A stretch of 64,000 nt of DNA from Adlercreutzia sp. ZJ141 (GCF_011038965.1 NZ_JAAKEB010000003.1:1-64000), one strand, 5' to 3'; counted from the stretch's first letter, positions 1 to 8,218 are shown. Numbers and translations: made by a program. Notes: generated by a model from the letters alone, not told the origin.

Positions 1-66
1 GGGGGCGGGGGTGGCCCTCGGGGTCGGTCGTTTTTGGCCCCCCGCGGGGGTAAAAATAACCTACGT

Positions 67-116
67 CCCCGATGTCCCACCCCGTCCCCGATGTCCCCGT
101 CCTTCCCCGATGTCCC
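67..116. repeat. Three exact copies of a 12-nt word, period 19
   Basis: The word CCCCGATGTCCC occurs at 67-78, 86-97 and 105-116, exactly 19 bases apart, in a very C-rich leader just before trmL. The unit loosely resembles the TGACCCCAATGTCAC words seen elsewhere in the window, but that relation is only a guess. No gene is visible in bases 1-156. Confidence 0.8.
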
Positions 117-156
117 ACGGCACGTTGTGTCGCACTCAGCACATAAAGGAGGATTC

Positions 157-633
157 ATGGTAAACATTGTGCTTGTGGAGCCAGAAATCCCGCAGAATGC
201 GGGCAACATTGCGCGCACGTGTGCTTGCATTGGCGCACGCCTGCACCTTGTGGAGCCCATGGGTTTTCGTCCTACTGAACGCAACCTGAAGCGCGCGGGA
301 TGCGACTACTGGAGTCAGGTTGACATCGTGCGTTGGCCCTGCGCTGAAGCGTTTTTCGAAGCACAGCGGTCAGGTGAGGCGGGGCCGGGTGCGCTGCATC
401 TGTTCACCGGTCAGGCACGGAGATCGTTTTCCCAAGTGACATATGGCCCCGATGATTTCCTGGTATTCGGGCGCGAGAGCAGCGGGCTTGCGCAATACAT
501 CATCGACACGCATGAGGGAAGCTGCGTGCGCATTCCCATGCGTGAGGGATTGCGCAGCTTAAACCTCAGCAACGCCGTAGCTGTGGCCGCTTACGAAGCG
601 CTTCGCCAGCAAGGGTGGCCGGGCTTGATATAG
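157..633 (+). CDS. trmL: tRNA (cytidine(34)-2'-O)-methyltransferase TrmL
   Basis: A SPOUT-family methyltransferase of 158 residues, the usual TrmL length. It is expected to 2'-O-methylate the wobble base of tRNA-Leu isoacceptors using S-adenosylmethionine. Family motifs are visible: the N-terminal strand followed by EPEIPQNAGNIAR, the middle FGRESSGL, and the C-terminal RSLNLSNAVAV that forms the SAM-binding knot. The ATG at 157 is chosen because AAAGGAGG lies just upstream and homology begins there; an in-frame start at 34 would add low-complexity residues. It stands alone before serC, 161 bases away. Confidence 0.9.
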   Translation: MVNIVLVEPEIPQNAGNIARTCACIGARLHLVEPMGFRPTERNLKRAGCDYWSQVDIVRWPCAEAFFEAQRSGEAGPGALHLFTGQARRSFSQVTYGPDDFLVFGRESSGLAQYIIDTHEGSCVRIPMREGLRSLNLSNAVAVAAYEALRQQGWPGLI

Positions 634-794
634 GTGATGCGGGGGCCTTCCGAAGTGTCATTCTGAAGTTTCATTCCAAAGGCTTCCGTCGGTACTTTGC
701 CGAAGTAAAGCGATCTTTTTCTTCTTTTTCGCGAATGCGTAACAATGCAGTCGTATACTCGCTGCGGCAAGCAAACCGAACAAGGAGGTCTTTT

Positions 795-1880
795 ATGGCT
801 CGTGTGTACAACTTCTCCGCCGGACCGGCGGTGTTGCCTGAAGAGGTGCTGCGCGAGGCAGCCGAAGAAATGCTCGACTACCGCGGAACGGGCATGTCGG
901 TCATGGAGATGAGCCATCGCTCTAAGGCGTTTAAGGCTATCATCGACGAAGCCGAGGCCGACCTGCGCGATCTCATGGGTATTCCCGACAACTACAAGGT
1001 GCTGTTCATGCAGGGCGGTGCTTCTACGCAGTTCGCTTCTATCCCGATGAACCTCATGACAGGTTCGGGTAAAGCCGACTATATTGTCAGCGGTTCGTGG
1101 TCGAAAAAGGCTTACAAAGAAGCTGCCATGCTGGGGGACGCCCGCCTGGTCGCTTCGAGCGAGGACGGCAACTTCTCCTACATTCCCAACGTCGACGAAC
1201 TTGAGTTCGACCCGCAGGCCGATTACGTGTACATCTGCGAGAACGAGACAATCTACGGCACGAAGTACCACAAGCTGCCCGAAACCGGTGACGTGCCGCT
1301 TGTGGCCGACGTGTCGTCGTGCTTCTTGTCTGAACCCATTGATGTTGCCCGCTATGGCGTCATCTATGGCGGCGTGCAGAAGAACGTTGGGCCGGCCGGT
1401 GTTGCTATTGTTATCATTCGTGAAGACCTCATCCGCGACGAGTGGCTGACCAACACGCCCACCATGTTGAAGTTCAAGACCGCCGCCGACAATGGCAGCA
1501 TGTACAACACCCCGCCGTGTTACACCATCTATATTTGCGGCAAAGTGTTCAAGTGGCTGAAGGCTCAGGGTGGTCTCAAGGGTATTCAGCGCCGTAACCA
1601 GCAGAAAGCCGCGCTGCTGTATGATTATCTTGATTCCACCGATTTCTACACCGCTACTGCCGCCAAGGAGGACCGCTCGATCATGAACGTGCCCTTCGTC
1701 ACGGGCGACGCCGATCTTGATGCGAAGTTCGTGGCTCAGGCGAAAGAGGCCGGTATCGAGAACATCAAGGGACATCGCAGTGTAGGTGGTATGCGTGCAA
1801 GCATCTACAACGCTATGCCCATCGAAGGCGTGCAGGCGCTCGTTGACTTCATGAAGAAGTTCGAGGTCGAAAACGCGTAA
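795..1880 (+). CDS. serC: phosphoserine aminotransferase SerC
   Basis: A PLP-dependent class-V aminotransferase of 361 residues. It converts 3-phosphohydroxypyruvate and glutamate to phosphoserine in serine synthesis. The start at 795 (MARVYNFSAGPAVLP) has AAGGAGG seven bases upstream and matches the family N-terminus; the upstream in-frame extension is not supported. The PLP lysine is in the GGVQKNVGPAG segment, and the FMQGGAST phosphate loop and the C-terminal GGMRASIYNA are present. No serA is adjacent, so serine genes are dispersed here. A TATACT box at about 754 may be its -10 element, without a good -35. Confidence 0.93.
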   Translation: MARVYNFSAGPAVLPEEVLREAAEEMLDYRGTGMSVMEMSHRSKAFKAIIDEAEADLRDLMGIPDNYKVLFMQGGASTQFASIPMNLMTGSGKADYIVSGSWSKKAYKEAAMLGDARLVASSEDGNFSYIPNVDELEFDPQADYVYICENETIYGTKYHKLPETGDVPLVADVSSCFLSEPIDVARYGVIYGGVQKNVGPAGVAIVIIREDLIRDEWLTNTPTMLKFKTAADNGSMYNTPPCYTIYICGKVFKWLKAQGGLKGIQRRNQQKAALLYDYLDSTDFYTATAAKEDRSIMNVPFVTGDADLDAKFVAQAKEAGIENIKGHRSVGGMRASIYNAMPIEGVQALVDFMKKFEVENA

Positions 1881-1884
1881 GCAA

Positions 1885-1979
1885 CAGGGTGTGTGAATAT
1901 CTGGCGTCATAGTTCGACAATGAGGCTCGCTGACTACTTCTCTAAACATCAGGGTGCATAAACATCAGGCGTCATAGTT
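1885..1979. repeat. 30-nt direct repeat behind serC
   Basis: Two 30-nt copies, 1885-1914 and 1950-1979, match at about 25 positions and share the ending GGCGTCATAGTT. They sit directly after serC and before its terminator, in the 333-base convergent gap (1881-2213). The gap holds this repeat, a terminator and a dispersed repeat element. I see no gene in it. Confidence 0.7.
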
Positions 1980-2001
1980 GGCAAAAGCTCAAGAGTGAAT
2001 A

Positions 2002-2030
2002 CGGCCCGGCATTTCTGCCGGGCCGCTTTG
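2002..2030 (+). terminator. Stem-loop terminator after serC
   Basis: CGGCCCGGC, a 6-base loop, then GCCGGGCCG form a perfect 9-bp GC stem followed by CTTTG. The stem would work for transcripts from either side of this convergent gap, although the T tract is short. Confidence 0.6.
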
Positions 2031-2072
2031 ATAAAGGATGACAAAGAGAGATCCTTTGATACAGGATTTCAC

Positions 2073-2197
2073 TTCTCTATCATCGTTACCATTGCTGCTA
2101 CAGTTACAAGCGTCTCCGTGGCCTTTGCAATGCGGCTAACTTTGCACAATCGCGCATTTCGTGGCTTTTCTGCCATGTTTGTCCGAACAGGTGTGTC
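2073..2197 (+). repeat. Internally deleted copy of the 7845-8218 repeat element
   Basis: Bases 2133-2197 match the reverse complement of 7845-7909 at 61 of 65 positions without gaps. Bases 2073-2132 match the reverse complement of 8159-8218 at roughly 44 of 60 positions, also without gaps. These are the two ends of the larger element, in the correct order and orientation, joined directly at AATG/CGGC. The central inverted-repeat arms and loop are missing. The simplest reading is a deletion derivative of a non-coding mobile or dispersed element. Confidence 0.75.
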
Positions 2198-2213
2198 TGA
2201 ATGTCGAGCTCGG

Positions 2214-3113
2214 CTACCTTTGTTCTCCCGCTTTTATGGCGGTGTGCAGGGCGGCTACTTCTTCAGGGAAAAGCTCGCACCAGGTGCTACGTGGTGTACG
2301 CACGGGATCAAGCGACACTGGGCCGAACGATTCGCGATGCAACGCCAACACCGGATGCCTCACGAACTGCAACATGCGCCTCACCTGGCGGTTTCTTCCC
2401 TCATGAATGGTTATGCGCACCACTGATCGCCGTGTTGCGCGCTGCCGACAGATGCGGGCATACTGCTTCGATGCCCCGGGAGGTACCGGACTTGGCGCAT
2501 CGAGCAGTGTAAGCGCCGATCGTTCACGCTCGCCATGTAGCAGCTCAACGCGCGCTGGTAACGTCATGCCGTCATCGAGCGGTACGCCATCGCGCAGCGC
2601 TTGTAGCTGGCCGGGCGATGGCACGCCATCGACAAGCGCGAGGTAGGTCTTATCCACATGTCCTCGCGGGCGCAAAAGCCCATGTCCCAATTCTCCATCG
2701 GTTGAGAACAGCAGCAGACCGGTTGTGTCCTGATCGAGCCTACCGACAGGGAAAAGCCCCGGGTAGTCATTCGTGGGAACGAGGCTGGCTACCGTGGGCC
2801 GCCCTTGCGGATCAGACATGGTAGTGAGCACGCCGAGCGGCTTGTGTAGCATAAGGGTAGTGGCCCCTTGTGCCAGCCGTACCGGCTTGTCGTCGACCGC
2901 AACCGTATCAACACGTGGGTCAACCTTGCTGCCTAGCTCGGTAACAACCTGCCCGTTTACCGTCACGCGTCCGGCGGTCATCAGGTTTTCCGATCCGCGG
3001 CGGCTGGCCACACCCGCGCGTGCTAAAAACTTCTGCAACCTCATAGGAACAAGGCGTTCGGATTCCTGCGGGTTATCAGAGCCCATGCCCGCTGTACCTG
3101 TCGGCTTACTCAT
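2214..3113 (-). CDS. rluB: 23S rRNA pseudouridine synthase, RluB/RsuA family
   Basis: A 299-residue pseudouridine synthase. An N-terminal S4 RNA-binding domain (MRLQKFLARAGVASRRGSE) is followed by a RsuA/RluB catalytic domain with the active-site aspartate in VGRLDQDTTGLLLFSTDGEL and the GRNRQVRRM motif. It probably modifies helix 89 of 23S rRNA. Its ATG at 3113 overlaps the scpB stop by 8 bases (ATGAGTAA), giving translational coupling in scpA-scpB-rluB, an order common in Gram-positive bacteria. About 20 unconserved residues precede the S4 domain. RluB versus another RsuA paralogue is not settled. Confidence 0.88.
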   Translation of the reverse strand: MSKPTGTAGMGSDNPQESERLVPMRLQKFLARAGVASRRGSENLMTAGRVTVNGQVVTELGSKVDPRVDTVAVDDKPVRLAQGATTLMLHKPLGVLTTMSDPQGRPTVASLVPTNDYPGLFPVGRLDQDTTGLLLFSTDGELGHGLLRPRGHVDKTYLALVDGVPSPGQLQALRDGVPLDDGMTLPARVELLHGERERSALTLLDAPSPVPPGASKQYARICRQRATRRSVVRITIHEGRNRQVRRMLQFVRHPVLALHRESFGPVSLDPVRTPRSTWCELFPEEVAALHTAIKAGEQR

Positions 3114-4026
3114 CGTCTGTCTCGAACGTGAGTGAATCGAAATCGATCTTATCAACCAAGCCGAACGCCTGCGCCATCGCATCGGCGAGCATATCCTGCG
3201 CCGCATCGCTTGCGGCTTCCTGTGCATCGAGCGAGTTTGTGGCTCCTTCTACCTTCCCGACACCTTCTTCACTCGCAGTATTCCCACTCACAGTACTTGC
3301 GCCGATTGAACCCAACGTATTATCGTCCGCTCCGTCGGCACCCGCAGCCGCCACGTCGCCACTCGCATCAACGCTTGCCCCCATCGGGCCCGCATCAACA
3401 CCCATACTTGTCGAATCAGCAGCAACCGAGCGCACGGCAGGCGCATCTTCTCGCATAACGCTAAGTCGCTCGCGGATGAGCGCGCGTGTGGTGTCATCGG
3501 GCGCAAACTCGGCAAGGTCGGGCAAGTCGGCCGGGCTTCGCAGCCCGAACTTTTCCAAAAATGCCCGCGTGGTGGCATAGAGCACCGGATTTCCCGGAGT
3601 GTCGGCCACGCCCGCCTCGCGAACCAACCCCTTTTCTACCAGCGAGTTAATGGAGCTGTCGGAATTCACACCGCGCACGCTGGCAACACCAGCTCGCGTG
3701 GTCGGCTGCGTATACGCGATAATAGCGAGCGTTTCCATGGCTGCCTGCGACAGGCGGCGTGTATCCCACGACAACACATACTTCTCAATAAGCTCGTGAT
3801 AAGCGGGATGCGTAAACAGCCGCCATCCACCAGCAACTTCACGCAGTTGGATGCCGCGATTTTCTTGCTCGAACCGCTCGCGCAAACAGATGAGCGCGTT
3901 TTCGACGGTGCGCACATCGGCTTTAAGCATCTCGGCCAATGTGAGCACGCCAACCGGTTCGTCAGTCACAAACAGCAGCGCCTCAATGGCGCCGGGCAAT
4001 TGCTCTTGCCCGATTTCCTGAGCCAC
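3106..4026 (-). CDS. scpB: segregation and condensation protein ScpB
   Basis: The winged-helix kleisin partner of the SMC-ScpA-ScpB condensin. The conserved core starts LPGAIEALLFV and contains the signature TLAIIAYTQPTTRAGVASVRG. The GTG at 4026 is preferred because AAGGAAGGAAAG lies about 5 bases upstream; ATG at 4047 lacks such a site. At 306 residues it is about 100 longer than usual. The extra part is a C-terminal tail rich in Ala, Gly, Asp and Ser that ends in an acidic patch. smc itself lies at 51.7 kb. Function is firm; the role of the tail is unknown. Confidence 0.88.
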   Translation of the reverse strand: MAQEIGQEQLPGAIEALLFVTDEPVGVLTLAEMLKADVRTVENALICLRERFEQENRGIQLREVAGGWRLFTHPAYHELIEKYVLSWDTRRLSQAAMETLAIIAYTQPTTRAGVASVRGVNSDSSINSLVEKGLVREAGVADTPGNPVLYATTRAFLEKFGLRSPADLPDLAEFAPDDTTRALIRERLSVMREDAPAVRSVAADSTSMGVDAGPMGASVDASGDVAAAGADGADDNTLGSIGASTVSGNTASEEGVGKVEGATNSLDAQEAASDAAQDMLADAMAQAFGLVDKIDFDSLTFETDDE

Positions 4027-4059
4027 GTCGCTTTCCTTCCTTCGCATCCATTGCGTTCT

Positions 4060-4118
4060 GCACGCCTTGGCGCCCTTGTGTGCTTTTGCTCTCCCTCGCA
4101 CACCTTGGCGCCCTTGTG
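4060..4118. repeat. 21-nt direct repeat between scpA and scpB
   Basis: Copies at 4060-4080 and 4098-4118 differ at one position (unit GCACRCCTTGGCGCCCTTGTG), 38 bases apart. They occupy the 152-base gap between scpA and the chosen scpB start. If scpB began further upstream, the repeat would be translated; the absence of homology there argues against that. Confidence 0.75.
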
Positions 4119-4178
4119 CTCTTACCTGCTGCTTTTTGCACATCTACTCGAGAGCACTTACCTGCTACCCACGGACAC

Positions 4179-4970
4179 CTATCCGTTCTCCAACGAAGTC
4201 AGTGCATCGTCGCCGGTAAGAACAAGCTCACCCGACCCTTCGATGTAATCGATGTCAATATCGCCGAACTCACACGACTGCTCGATATGAACCATGCCGC
4301 GCTTGTACAGCTCGAGCACTGCCAAAAACGTGACCACCACCAGCGGAGTGTTAGTGCGGCCGTCAATCAGCTCCGAGAACCGCATACGTCGCTTGTTCAC
4401 AATGCGCTGGTGGATGGCTCGCACGTGCGCTTCAACCGGAATGGGCTTGGCGGCAATATGCTCCGATTCCAGCAAAAACACCTCGCGGCGCGCCAACGCT
4501 TCCGCTGCAAGCAGGGCAAGTCCGTCAAGTGTGACGTTCTCCAGATAGTCGGGCATAAGACCCAAAAAACATGCATCAGGGCCAAACGGCCGCACATGCA
4601 TGCGTCCCTCGGCGGCAAGCCGCGCACCCAGCGCCTGCGCAGCGTTTTTGTACTGCTTGTATGCGATCAAGCGCTCCACCAGTACCTCGCGTGCTTCGCT
4701 GGGAGCAAGCTCTTCTAGCTCATCTTGTACGGCATCGCGCTCGTGTGGCAGCAAGCTTTCGGCCTTAATTTCAAGCAGCGTGCTGGCCACCAGCAAAAAA
4801 TCGCTCGCAACATCCAGGTCGAGGGTGCGCATACGCGACACCTCAGCTAAATACTGATCAGCTATCTGAGTTATGGAAATAGACCCAATGTCTACCTTCT
4901 GCCGACTCACCAAATACAGCAGCAGGTCAAAGGGTCCCTCAAAGCTGTCTATGCGAACGCGGTACGCCAT
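4179..4970 (-). CDS. scpA: segregation and condensation protein ScpA
   Basis: The kleisin subunit (263 residues) that bridges the SMC heads. The N-terminus (YRVRIDSFEGPFDLLLYLVSRQKVDI) is the family signature, and the C-terminal winged-helix part includes FLAVLELYKRGMV. The ATG at 4970 begins directly at the conserved region. It lies 15 bases after the site-2 protease gene and before scpB on the same strand, so protease-scpA-scpB-rluB probably form one transcript. Confidence 0.92.
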   Translation of the reverse strand: MAYRVRIDSFEGPFDLLLYLVSRQKVDIGSISITQIADQYLAEVSRMRTLDLDVASDFLLVASTLLEIKAESLLPHERDAVQDELEELAPSEAREVLVERLIAYKQYKNAAQALGARLAAEGRMHVRPFGPDACFLGLMPDYLENVTLDGLALLAAEALARREVFLLESEHIAAKPIPVEAHVRAIHQRIVNKRRMRFSELIDGRTNTPLVVVTFLAVLELYKRGMVHIEQSCEFGDIDIDYIEGSGELVLTGDDALTSLENG

Positions 4971-4985
4971 GCGGCCAGTGCCGCC

Positions 4986-5669
4986 TTACAGAAACGCGAG
5001 GCCTGAAAGCAGGCTGCCCAGCGTCCCCGCCGTCCAATCCAGATAGATGCCGATGGGGTTCACATGAAACACGTACGGCACAAGTATAACTACAACCAGG
5101 AAAATGGGCATGGCGTACTGCTGCACTTTGTAGTACTGGGGCAGGTACTTTCTCGGTAGGAAGAACAGCAGCAGCGACGAACCATCGAGTGGCGGCAACG
5201 GAATAAGGTTGAAGAACATGAGGTAGAGGTTCAGCATGATTGACAAATAGAAGAAATCGATCAGAACTGATATCACCGAAAAGCCTGTCGGAATACCCAG
5301 CGGCGCAAACTGCGCCACAATGAATAGCAGCAGCGCCGACACAAGCGCCATACACAGGTTCGCCACAGGGCCCGCCATGCCTACCAGCATGTCACCCTTG
5401 CGAATGTCTTTGAAATAACGTGGGTTATACGGCACGGGTTTCGCGTAGCCGAACACCGGGCCACCTATAGCCATAAGCATAAGCGGCATGATGATCGTTC
5501 CGAAGGGGTCGACGTGCTTCGCAGGGTTCAGCGACAACCTTCCAGCCGTCTTAGCGGTAGGATCCCCCAGCTTGTACGCTGCAAAACCGTGCGCCACCTC
5601 GTGAAATACGATGGCGGGAATAAAGCAGAGCACTTGAAGAACAACGATGTAAAGATAATTGTTTGACAT
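4986..5669 (-). CDS. site-2 protease-type membrane metalloprotease (M50B)
   Basis: A 227-residue integral membrane zinc protease of the short Rip/SpoIVFB-like group. HEVAH in the first membrane segment is the zinc-binding HExxH, and NLIPLPPLDG near residue 160 supplies the third ligand aspartate. Four to six hydrophobic segments are visible. It lacks PDZ and CBS domains, like the many small M50 proteins encoded beside scpA. The start at 5669 (MSNNYLY) is favoured over an in-frame upstream ATG that adds 15 non-hydrophobic residues. The substrate is unknown. Confidence 0.87.
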   Translation of the reverse strand: MSNNYLYIVVLQVLCFIPAIVFHEVAHGFAAYKLGDPTAKTAGRLSLNPAKHVDPFGTIIMPLMLMAIGGPVFGYAKPVPYNPRYFKDIRKGDMLVGMAGPVANLCMALVSALLLFIVAQFAPLGIPTGFSVISVLIDFFYLSIMLNLYLMFFNLIPLPPLDGSSLLLFFLPRKYLPQYYKVQQYAMPIFLVVVILVPYVFHVNPIGIYLDWTAGTLGSLLSGLAFL

Positions 5670-6128
5670 GGGACGAAGTGTAGCGCAACCCGATGCGCCA
5701 CCACGTGCCCGCAACCCGATTTACACAGATTCAGCTGCGAACCGCGTCACACCATAAGTCGATCCACCACAAGCCACGACACAAGCTACGCCACAAGCCA
5801 GCTCGCGAACTACACCAACGCAAAAGACCCACCACAAGCCACGCTGCAAGCCGACTCACGAGTCGAAGCGAAGCTTGTCGCTATGTTGTAAGGCATACTT
5901 TTGCCGCTCGTCTGGGATATTGAGTCAGAAAAGTTACAGCGTGTTACCAGGGTGTTGCCAGCCTACCCGCCACTCCCTGTCACGCGATATCCTGCGGTTC
6001 TGAAGATGTTGCGAGGTTTATGTTGGTATAATGCGCGGCGGTGCATGAAGCGCGCTCCCGCGCAACGCACGCGAATCCCCACTCCTTACAACAGTTGGGA
6101 TCGCCCTATACGAGCGAGAGAGGGCCCT
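5670..6128. other. Divergent gap with degenerate 12-nt repeats
   Basis: This 459-base gap separates two divergent membrane-protein genes. A degenerate 12-nt repeat runs as CCACAAGCCACG, ACACAAGCTACG, CCACAAGCCAGC at 5767-5802, with further units at 5832-5855. A 76-residue reading frame crosses it, but its His/Arg/Lys-rich composition only reflects the repeat. I see no convincing gene. Confidence 0.6.
6024..6032 (+). promoter_or_regulatory. Extended -10 promoter for the YjiH-like gene
   Basis: TGGTATAAT contains a perfect TATAAT at 6027-6032 with the TG extension one base before it. No good -35 is found at 17 bases, as is usual for extended -10 promoters. It would give a 5' leader of about 90 bases before the ATG at 6129. 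Confidence 0.5.
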
Positions 6129-7490
6129 ATGCGCAACTACGATACGAAGAAGCTCCTTGGATTCATCATACCTTCGGTCATTGGCGTCATCCTGTTTATG
6201 ATTCCGGTTAAATTCGACGGCAGCTGGACGATCATCGTCAAGATCATTGCTGACATGCTCGGCGGCGTACTGGCCGATTTCCTACCGCTGCTTTGTGTGC
6301 TTATCGTAACCGTATCAGCAGTGCTTGGAGTGGCGTCACTAAAAAAGCCGTCGTTTCTGACCACATATCCCATCATGAACGAAACGTTTTCGACTACACC
6401 CATCTGGGCGGTCATCCGTATCCTAGGCGCCGTATTCGCTTGGCTTACCTATCTGGGCGTGCAGGCTGACGGGTCGGGTCCTCTTCACATGATCACCGAA
6501 GCTGATGCGGGTGGCTTTGTGATGAACGACCTGCTCACCGTGCTTGTCATCATCTTTCTTCTGGCCGGTCTGTTGCTGCCGCTGTTGCTTGACTTCGGCC
6601 TTCTCGAATTCATTGGCGCGCTGCTAACGAAGTTCATGCGCCCGCTGTTCAAGATTCCCGGCCGTGCTGCGGTCGACTGCATCACCTCGTGGATCGGCGA
6701 CGGCACCTTGGGTGTTATGCTTACCAACAACCAGTACGAGAGCGGCTACTACTCAGCGCGCGAGGCCTCCATCGTGGCTACCACGTTCTCGGCGGTGTCA
6801 ATTACTTTTAGTATTGTCGTGCTCGCCCAGGTCGACCTGATGGACTACTTCGGATTGTATTACCTGCTCATTTGCTTGGTCGGCGTTGTATGTGCTCTTA
6901 TCGTGCCGCGCATTCCACCTCTGCGCTGGAAAAAGGATGAGTATCTGGTTGAAGGTAAGGCAATGGCCGAAACATTGCCCGAAGGCTACACGTCATCGGT
7001 TCAGTACGGTATTGATCTCGCCATTAAACGTGTGGAAGAACATCGCGGCATTACCCAATTCCTCGAGAACGGCCTAAAGAATGCCGCTGGCATGTGGTTT
7101 GGCGTCATGCCCGTGGTTATGTGTATTGGCACATTGGCTCTGCTGCTCTCGAACAACACCCAAATCTTCGAGATTCTGGGTCTGCCGTTCATGCCGCTGC
7201 TCGAACTGTTGCAGGTTCCCGAGGCGGCGGCGGCGTCCAAGACTATGATCATCGGGTTTACCGACATGTTCACTCCCTCGGTCATTGCTGCGGCCTCTAT
7301 CACCACTCCTATGACGAAGTTCATCGTGGCGGTAATATCGGTCACGCAGCTCATCTACCTGTCCGAGGTTGGCGGCCTGATCTTGGGTTCGAAGATTCCC
7401 GTGAACTTGCTCGAGTTGTTCATTATCTTCCTCGAGCGCACCATTATCAGCCTGCTCATTGTGGCCCCACTCGCACATCTGATCTTCTAA
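6129..7490 (+). CDS. YjiH-like membrane protein with nucleoside-recognition (Gate) domains
   Basis: A 453-residue integral membrane protein with roughly ten hydrophobic segments. The layout, with the duplicated Gate-type segments RAAVDCITSWIGDGTLGVMLTNN and KTMIIGFTDMFTPSVIAA, fits the YjiH family. A soluble stretch of about 60 residues near position 270 lies between the halves. The family is presumed to transport small molecules, but no substrate is established, so none is assigned. The ATG at 6129 is preferred: the frame upstream is Arg/Pro-rich and unlike a membrane protein. The gene is monocistronic, with its own promoter and a following hairpin. Confidence 0.82.
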   Translation: MRNYDTKKLLGFIIPSVIGVILFMIPVKFDGSWTIIVKIIADMLGGVLADFLPLLCVLIVTVSAVLGVASLKKPSFLTTYPIMNETFSTTPIWAVIRILGAVFAWLTYLGVQADGSGPLHMITEADAGGFVMNDLLTVLVIIFLLAGLLLPLLLDFGLLEFIGALLTKFMRPLFKIPGRAAVDCITSWIGDGTLGVMLTNNQYESGYYSAREASIVATTFSAVSITFSIVVLAQVDLMDYFGLYYLLICLVGVVCALIVPRIPPLRWKKDEYLVEGKAMAETLPEGYTSSVQYGIDLAIKRVEEHRGITQFLENGLKNAAGMWFGVMPVVMCIGTLALLLSNNTQIFEILGLPFMPLLELLQVPEAAAASKTMIIGFTDMFTPSVIAAASITTPMTKFIVAVISVTQLIYLSEVGGLILGSKIPVNLLELFIIFLERTIISLLIVAPLAHLIF

Positions 7491-7502
7491 CCGATCACCA
7501 AG

Positions 7503-7535
7503 GCCCTCGAACGGGATTGACTCCCGGTCGAGGGC
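7503..7535 (+). terminator. Hairpin after the YjiH-like gene
   Basis: GCCCTCGA...TCGAGGGC with inner CGGG/CCCG gives about 12 pairs, 12 bases past the stop codon. There is no T tract directly after it, so it may stabilise the 3' end rather than terminate alone. Confidence 0.5.
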
Positions 7536-7678
7536 GTCGTAGGGTTGGTTGTCAAGCTTAGTGCAGGTTCGGGGGTGCGGTCGTTTTTCTGGACTCTCTA
7601 GGGCCTATTCCCAGCACGGCGTGTAGTGCGGCCAAGGTGCATTCAAATACTTGGTATACATCTCCTTGGGATTTATAC

Positions 7679-7713
7679 TTACTATATTTGATATATTTAC
7701 TATACTTGATATA
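7679..7713 (+). promoter_or_regulatory. AT-rich 17-nt direct repeat, possible operator
   Basis: TTACTATATTTGATATA at 7679-7695 and TTACTATACTTGATATA at 7697-7713 differ at one base and are 18 bases apart. The AT-rich block stands out from its GC-rich surroundings and lies 24 bases before a small reading frame at 7738. It looks like a paired operator or a promoter region. No regulator gene is attached. Confidence 0.45.
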
Positions 7714-7737
7714 GTTCATTCGCGAGGGAATACTTCT

Positions 7738-7830
7738 ATGCGATTCAATGTCCCCTATTTGCGCGATTACGTGCTAAAACCTACCGAGGCAGAGGCGAAT
7801 CTCGAGCAGTTGGAGGCTTGGGGCGTCTGA
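7738..7830 (+). CDS. Possible 30-residue protein or gene remnant
   Basis: An ATG at 7738 opens a frame of 30 codons ending TGA at 7830, with a weak GAGGGAA site upstream. The composition is protein-like (PYLRDYVLKPTEAEANLEQL), but no family is recognised. It follows the AT-rich direct repeat and ends 14 bases before the 7845-8218 repeat element. It may be the start of a gene truncated by that element. Confidence 0.22.
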   Translation: MRFNVPYLRDYVLKPTEAEANLEQLEAWGV

Positions 7831-7844
7831 GTGTGTCGCCCTTT

Positions 7845-8218
7845 GACACGCCTGTTCGGACAAACGTGTCAGAAAATCCACGAAATGCGCGATTGTGCAA
7901 AGTTAGCCGTAGCTTCTGCCACTTTTTTCACGAAATGTACGATTTGATGGAGTCGGCAAAGCTCACCAATTTTTCAGGAAATAAGCGGTCGTCTCTGACC
8001 AGGGAAAATGTAAAGGTGCTCTTGAGAAATAAAGGGCGGTTTTCGTTCCCTGCCTATTTCTACTCATTTTTACCGCTTCAAATCGTACATTTCGTAAAAA
8101 AAGTGGCAGAAGCTACGGCTAACTTTGCACAATCGCGCATTTCGTGAGTTTTCTGACACATTACAGAGGAAACGGAATCGCTTGCAGCAATAGCAACCAT
8201 AGTAACGATGAAAGCGAT
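7845..8218 (-). mobile_element. 374-bp non-coding repeat element with 79-nt inverted arms
   Basis: Arms at 7867-7945 and 8080-8158 are reverse complements at about 76 of 79 positions around a 134-base loop. Each arm contains the word CACGAAATGYRCGATT twice. At the outer left, TGACACG and CGTGTCA form a 28-bp imperfect palindrome (7844-7871). Both ends recur together at 2073-2197, which defines the element limits. Strand is given relative to that copy. No transposase or conserved protein is present; the 109-residue frame crossing it is explained by the repeat. It could be a MITE-like element or a structured RNA gene. Confidence 0.65.

Noticed and set aside
591-1949. Long minus-strand frame opposite serC
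   Set aside because: It is the shadow of a clear serC with all motifs, and its translation is His/Arg-rich without family motifs.
1995-2426. 143-codon frame after serC
   Set aside because: It covers a terminator, a repeat element and the antisense end of rluB.
5693-5923. His/Lys/Arg-rich 76-codon frame
   Set aside because: Composition reflects the 12-nt CA-rich repeat; no ribosome site.
7844-7871. 28-bp imperfect palindrome as an independent operator
   Set aside because: It lies at the end of the repeat element and is only partly kept in the second copy, so it is treated as part of the element.
7818-8147. 109-codon plus-strand frame
   Set aside because: It runs across both arms of the inverted repeat, so its length comes from repeat structure; no homology pattern.
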